Made by a program: the position numbers and the translations under genes
In this document: positions 29,829 through 31,798 of the stretch, one piece after another
How the letters are laid out: the number at the start of each line of letters is the position of its first letter
How positions within the stretch are numbered: the stretch's first letter is position 1
Source: an uncultured Anaerolineales bacterium
GTDB lineage: Bacteria; Chloroflexota; Anaerolineae; Anaerolineales; Villigracilaceae
Length of the DNA: 31,798 nt
Direction: 5' to 3'
Assembly: GCA_937928015.1 (NCBI GenBank)
Contig: CALFXA010000191.1
Location: 1-31,798 of the forward strand
The notes under the pieces: generated by a model
Database searches by the model: none
What the model was told of the DNA's origin: nothing
Seen by the model: the letters and a program-made list of their open reading frames with translations, nothing else

Positions 29829-30605
29829 TCAAATTCTTTGTCTCATCACCTCGAACATCAGCACCGACCCCGCCACGCCCGCATTCAGCGACTCGACCTT
29901 GCCTGACATGGGGATCGAAATCTTCTGCGTCGCCAGTTTGCGTGCGGACTCGCTGGCCCCATCCGCCTCGCTGCCTACGATCAGCATCAACGGTCCGCGC
30001 AGATCCGTCTCCCAGCACGAGATGCCGTCCATATCCGCCAGATACACGTTGACTCGCTGATTCGCTGACTCGCTGAATCGCTTAATCTCCTCCCAACTCA
30101 TCGCGCGGATCGGCAGCCGAAAATGCGCGCCCATCCCCGCGCGGACCACCTTCGGCGCAAAGGCGTCGGTTGTCTCGGGTGGAAGTAGCACGGCCTGCAC
30201 TCCTGCTGCCGCCGCCGAACGGATCAACGTGCCCAGGTTGCCCGGGTCGCGGATCTGGTCTGGGATGAGGATGAAGGTTTGGGAATCGGGAATCGGTAAA
30301 TCGGTAAATGGCAGGACGGCTAAAATGCCCTGTGGAGTTTCGGTCTCGCTGAGAGATTTCATCAACTCGGGCGTGACCGCTTCGCATTCCACGCCGCGCG
30401 ATTGCAGGGTCTTGACCAACGACAATCCACGTTCGCTTAAGGTCGAGTCATACAGCGCAAAGCGAAATTCCCAATGACTGTTTGCCGCTTCTTCCACTAA
30501 CCGCACGCCTTCGGCCACGAACGCCCCCGCCTCGCGGCGTTCTTTGGCGCGTCCAAGCAGTGCGCGGACCAGTTTCAGCTTTGGATTCTGAGCCGAGGTA
30601 ATCAA
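29829..30605 (-). CDS. SpoU/TrmH-family RNA 2'-O-methyltransferase
   Basis: A 258-residue SAM-dependent RNA methyltransferase with a trefoil-knot catalytic domain. The N-terminal L30e-like RNA-binding part contains AFVAEGVRLVEEA. SpoU motif 1 is DQIRDPGNLGTLIRSAAAAG, motif 2 LIVGSEADG and motif 3 IPMSGKVESLNAGVAGSVLMFE. The target is probably rRNA, but position is unknown. I favour the TTG at 30605: it gives the family-typical ITSAQNPKLK N-terminus, overlaps the macrodomain stop as TTGA and has AAGGA nine bases upstream. The alternative ATG at 30614 abuts its ribosome site. Two coding stretches are short tandem repeats (30051-30082 and 30281-30309). Confidence 0.92.
   Translation of the reverse strand: MITSAQNPKLKLVRALLGRAKERREAGAFVAEGVRLVEEAANSHWEFRFALYDSTLSERGLSLVKTLQSRGVECEAVTPELMKSLSETETPQGILAVLPFTDLPIPDSQTFILIPDQIRDPGNLGTLIRSAAAAGVQAVLLPPETTDAFAPKVVRAGMGAHFRLPIRAMSWEEIKRFSESANQRVNVYLADMDGISCWETDLRGPLMLIVGSEADGASESARKLATQKISIPMSGKVESLNAGVAGSVLMFEVMRQRI
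30051..30082. repeat. Four tandem octamers inside the methyltransferase gene
   Basis: Four successive 8-base units of the form GANTCGCT occupy 30051-30082, differing at one base. They encode the interdomain KRFSESANQR segment. Eight is not a multiple of three, so gain or loss of a unit would shift the reading frame. Confidence 0.85.
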
Positions 30606-31165
30606 GCGCCCCATTCCTTCCACACATCCATGAAGGCGTCGATAGTGGCCGAGTCGAACAGTACGATGCGCACCAGACCCACGCCCGACTCGGAATGTTC
30701 ACTGAAATAGTGCGCGATGGCACGAAAAATCACGTTCGCGGCGCGGCCTTTCGGGAAGCCAAAGATGCCGGTCGAGATGGCGGGCATCGCAATGGATGCC
30801 AGGCCCAATTCATCGGCCACGTGCAGAGACCCGCGCACCGCCGCCGAGAGTTTGGCATCCTCGTCGCCATCACCCCAGACGGGCCCAACCGCGTGGATCA
30901 CGTATTTCGCAGGCAGGAGCCCGCCCGAGGTCCAGGCGGGATGGGCGTGGCTGACCAGTCCCTGGGCGCGGATCCATTCATCGCTTTCCTGCTGGATGAC
31001 CTCGCCGCCCTTCCGCACGATGGCCCAGGCCACACCGCCGCCGTGGGCCAGATGTTCGTTGGCCGCGTTGACGATGGCATCTACCTGCTCGGCGGTCAGG
31101 TCGCCTTGCACCAATTGGACGGTCTGGCCTGTGGGTAGGCTGCGTTCGGTCAGGATGGTATTCAT
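30602..31165 (-). CDS. Macrodomain protein, O-acetyl-ADP-ribose deacetylase-like
   Basis: A 187-residue stand-alone macrodomain, which would bind ADP-ribose and hydrolyse O-acetyl-ADP-ribose or ADP-ribose esters. Motifs: GDLT (21-24) with adenine-binding Asp22, IVNAANEHLAHGGGVA (31-46), and the diphosphate loop PAISTGIFGFPKGRAA. Length is standard. The ATG has no Shine-Dalgarno and lies six bases after TAAAAT, so the mRNA is probably leaderless. The stop overlaps the preferred TTG start of the methyltransferase. O-acetyl-ADP-ribose is a sirtuin product and a Sir2 gene lies 17 kb away, but they are not in one operon. Confidence 0.93.
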   Translation of the reverse strand: MNTILTERSLPTGQTVQLVQGDLTAEQVDAIVNAANEHLAHGGGVAWAIVRKGGEVIQQESDEWIRAQGLVSHAHPAWTSGGLLPAKYVIHAVGPVWGDGDEDAKLSAAVRGSLHVADELGLASIAMPAISTGIFGFPKGRAANVIFRAIAHYFSEHSESGVGLVRIVLFDSATIDAFMDVWKEWGA

Positions 31166-31171
31166 GCAAAT

Positions 31172-31177
31172 ATTTTA
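31172..31177 (-). promoter_or_regulatory. -10 box TAAAAT, probable leaderless start of the macrodomain gene
   Basis: Minus-strand TAAAAT ends six bases before the ATG at 31165, and no ribosome site lies between. It sits nine bases beyond the U-run of the rplT terminator, so this is a fresh transcription unit. Confidence 0.55.
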
Positions 31178-31184
31178 CCCCGTT

Positions 31185-31217
31185 AAAAACGTAGAGCGAG
31201 AGTGACTCTCGCTCTAC
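31185..31217 (-). terminator. Terminator of the rpmI-rplT operon
   Basis: Perfect 13-bp complementary arms (31191-31203 and 31205-31217) form a stem 17 bases after the rplT stop, followed on the minus strand by a five-U run (31189-31185). The GTAG...CTAC ends resemble the palindrome at 28521-28548. Confidence 0.88.
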
Positions 31218-31234
31218 AATTCAGTTCTATTTTC

Positions 31235-31579
31235 TTACTTGGCCTGCGCCACGATCTTGGCAAAGGCATTGGGGTCGCGCACGGCGATGTCAGCCAGCAT
31301 CTTGCGATTGAGGATGATGTTCGCCTTCTTGAGCGCAGACACCAAACGGCTGTAGGTGGTGCCGTTTAGGCGGGCCGCGGCATTGATACGCGCGATCCAC
31401 AGCTTGCGAAGATCACGCTTGCGAACGCGGCGGTCGCGGGTGGCGTACCACAGGCTCTTGAGCATGGCCTCGTTGGCGCGTTTGAACAAAAAGTGCTTCG
31501 CGCCGCGCTGGCCCTTGGTGATCTTCAAAACTTTCTTATGACGAAGGTGCCCTTGCGGGCCTCCCTTAACACGTGCCAT
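31235..31579 (-). CDS. rplT: 50S ribosomal protein L20
   Basis: A 114-residue ribosomal protein of standard length that binds 23S rRNA early in large-subunit assembly. The basic N-terminal helix ([23 protein letters not shown] begins the protein) and the globular core with [19 protein letters not shown] and [16 protein letters not shown] are fully typical. GGAGG stands seven bases before the ATG. It follows rpmI by 94 bases on the same strand, the usual infC-rpmI-rplT order, and ends before a strong terminator. In many bacteria L20 represses this operon through its leader; that region is outside the window. Confidence 0.99.
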   Translation of the reverse strand: MARVKGGPQGHLRHKKVLKITKGQRGAKHFLFKRANEAMLKSLWYATRDRRVRKRDLRKLWIARINAAARLNGTTYSRLVSALKKANIILNRKMLADIAVRDPNAFAKIVAQAK

Positions 31580-31641
31580 ATCTTAACCTCCTGCGGTCCT
31601 GCGGGCGTCGGCGGGTTGCGCCAGTTGTGTACACCCGAAAG

Positions 31642-31656
31642 CCGCAAATCTTGCGG
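31642..31656 (-). other. Small hairpin in the rpmI-rplT spacer
   Basis: A 6-bp stem with a 3-base loop lies in the 94-base spacer. It may affect mRNA stability; there is no U-run, so it is not a terminator. Confidence 0.4.
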
Positions 31657-31673
31657 ATACGATGCCCGGAAGA

Positions 31674-31798
31674 TTACCCTTCCATGTTGGGGGCAAGGCG
31701 TTTGACGCGCTTGATGATGCTGCGACCCTTGACGGTCTGCATCTCGCTCAATTCGCCCTTGGTGCGCTTTGACGTGTTGCGGCGCAGATGGCTCTTGC
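31674..31798 (-). CDS. rpmI: 50S ribosomal protein L35, 5'-truncated by window end
   Basis: The last 40 codons of a gene that continues past the window edge. The translated end begins KSHLRRNTSKRTKGEL and finishes IIKRVKRLAPNMEG, matching the C-terminal half of L35 (KSHL..., basic, then VKRLLP-like end). Its place immediately upstream of rplT is the canonical one. The NMEG extension after LAP is slightly longer than in the commonest forms. Confidence 0.9.
   Translation of the reverse strand, partial: KSHLRRNTSKRTKGELSEMQTVKGRSIIKRVKRLAPNMEG

Noticed and set aside
30051..30082. CRISPR-like array in the octamer repeat
   Set aside because: Units are 8 bases, contiguous and without spacers, and lie inside a conserved gene.

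Overview
The window reads as a GC-rich bacterial chromosome contig whose first 45 bases are Illumina TruSeq P5 adapter, so genomic sequence begins at base 46 and the first gene is cut there. Gene content (giant Reg_prop sensor kinase, REC-CpaE fusion, class U sirtuin, ArsR-DUF2087 pair, many Thr/Pro/Ala-rich lipoprotein linkers, MutL with an endonuclease motif) suggests an Anaerolineae-like Chloroflexota bacterium. That assignment is inference from style and content; no rRNA is present. I see no tRNA, CRISPR array, prophage or insertion sequence.

Layout. (1) 46-6235, minus: an oligopeptide-type ABC importer in the order binding protein, permease, permease, ATPase, second ATPase (truncated). 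The binding protein looks circularly permuted and the second permease carries a large extracytoplasmic insertion. (2) 6236-6798: a 563-base divergent intergenic region with palindromes. (3) 6799-11224, plus: a 14-repeat propeller sensor histidine kinase and its NarL-type response regulator. (4) 11347-14499, plus: a tightly overlapping operon of a REC-CpaE-like fusion, a Sir2 deacylase and a GAF histidine kinase. (5) 14557-17284, minus: mutL coupled to a diguanylate cyclase gene. (6) 17364-18210, plus: a HAD phosphatase and a small membrane protein. (7) 18401-20455, plus: a C-terminal processing protease and a YugP-type membrane zinc peptidase. (8) 20530-26280, plus: an LPG-synthase-type membrane protein, a class III nucleotide cyclase, an MrfA/YprA-like helicase with an embedded HNH nuclease domain, and two paralogous DUF3298 lipoproteins. 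(9) 26332-27249, minus: branched-chain aminotransferase. (10) 27411-28516, plus: two overlapping ArsR-DUF2087 regulators behind a strong promoter and a 20-bp near-palindrome. (11) 28554-31165, minus: DUF711 protein, SpoU-type RNA methyltransferase, macrodomain protein. (12) 31235-31798, minus: rplT and the 3' part of rpmI.

How it fits together. Most of the middle of the window is signal transduction: two histidine kinases, two receiver proteins, c-di-GMP and cyclic nucleotide enzymes, and a sirtuin. A recurring feature is a TATAAT-like -10 box only 6-8 bases before the start codon with no Shine-Dalgarno, seen at five genes, which suggests frequent leaderless transcription. Other genes have good Shine-Dalgarno sequences, and many starts are coupled through ATGA-type overlaps. 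The strongest candidates for something new are the permuted binding protein, the HNH-bearing helicase, the CpaE/sirtuin/kinase operon, and the mirrored leaderless promoter between mutL and the HAD gene.
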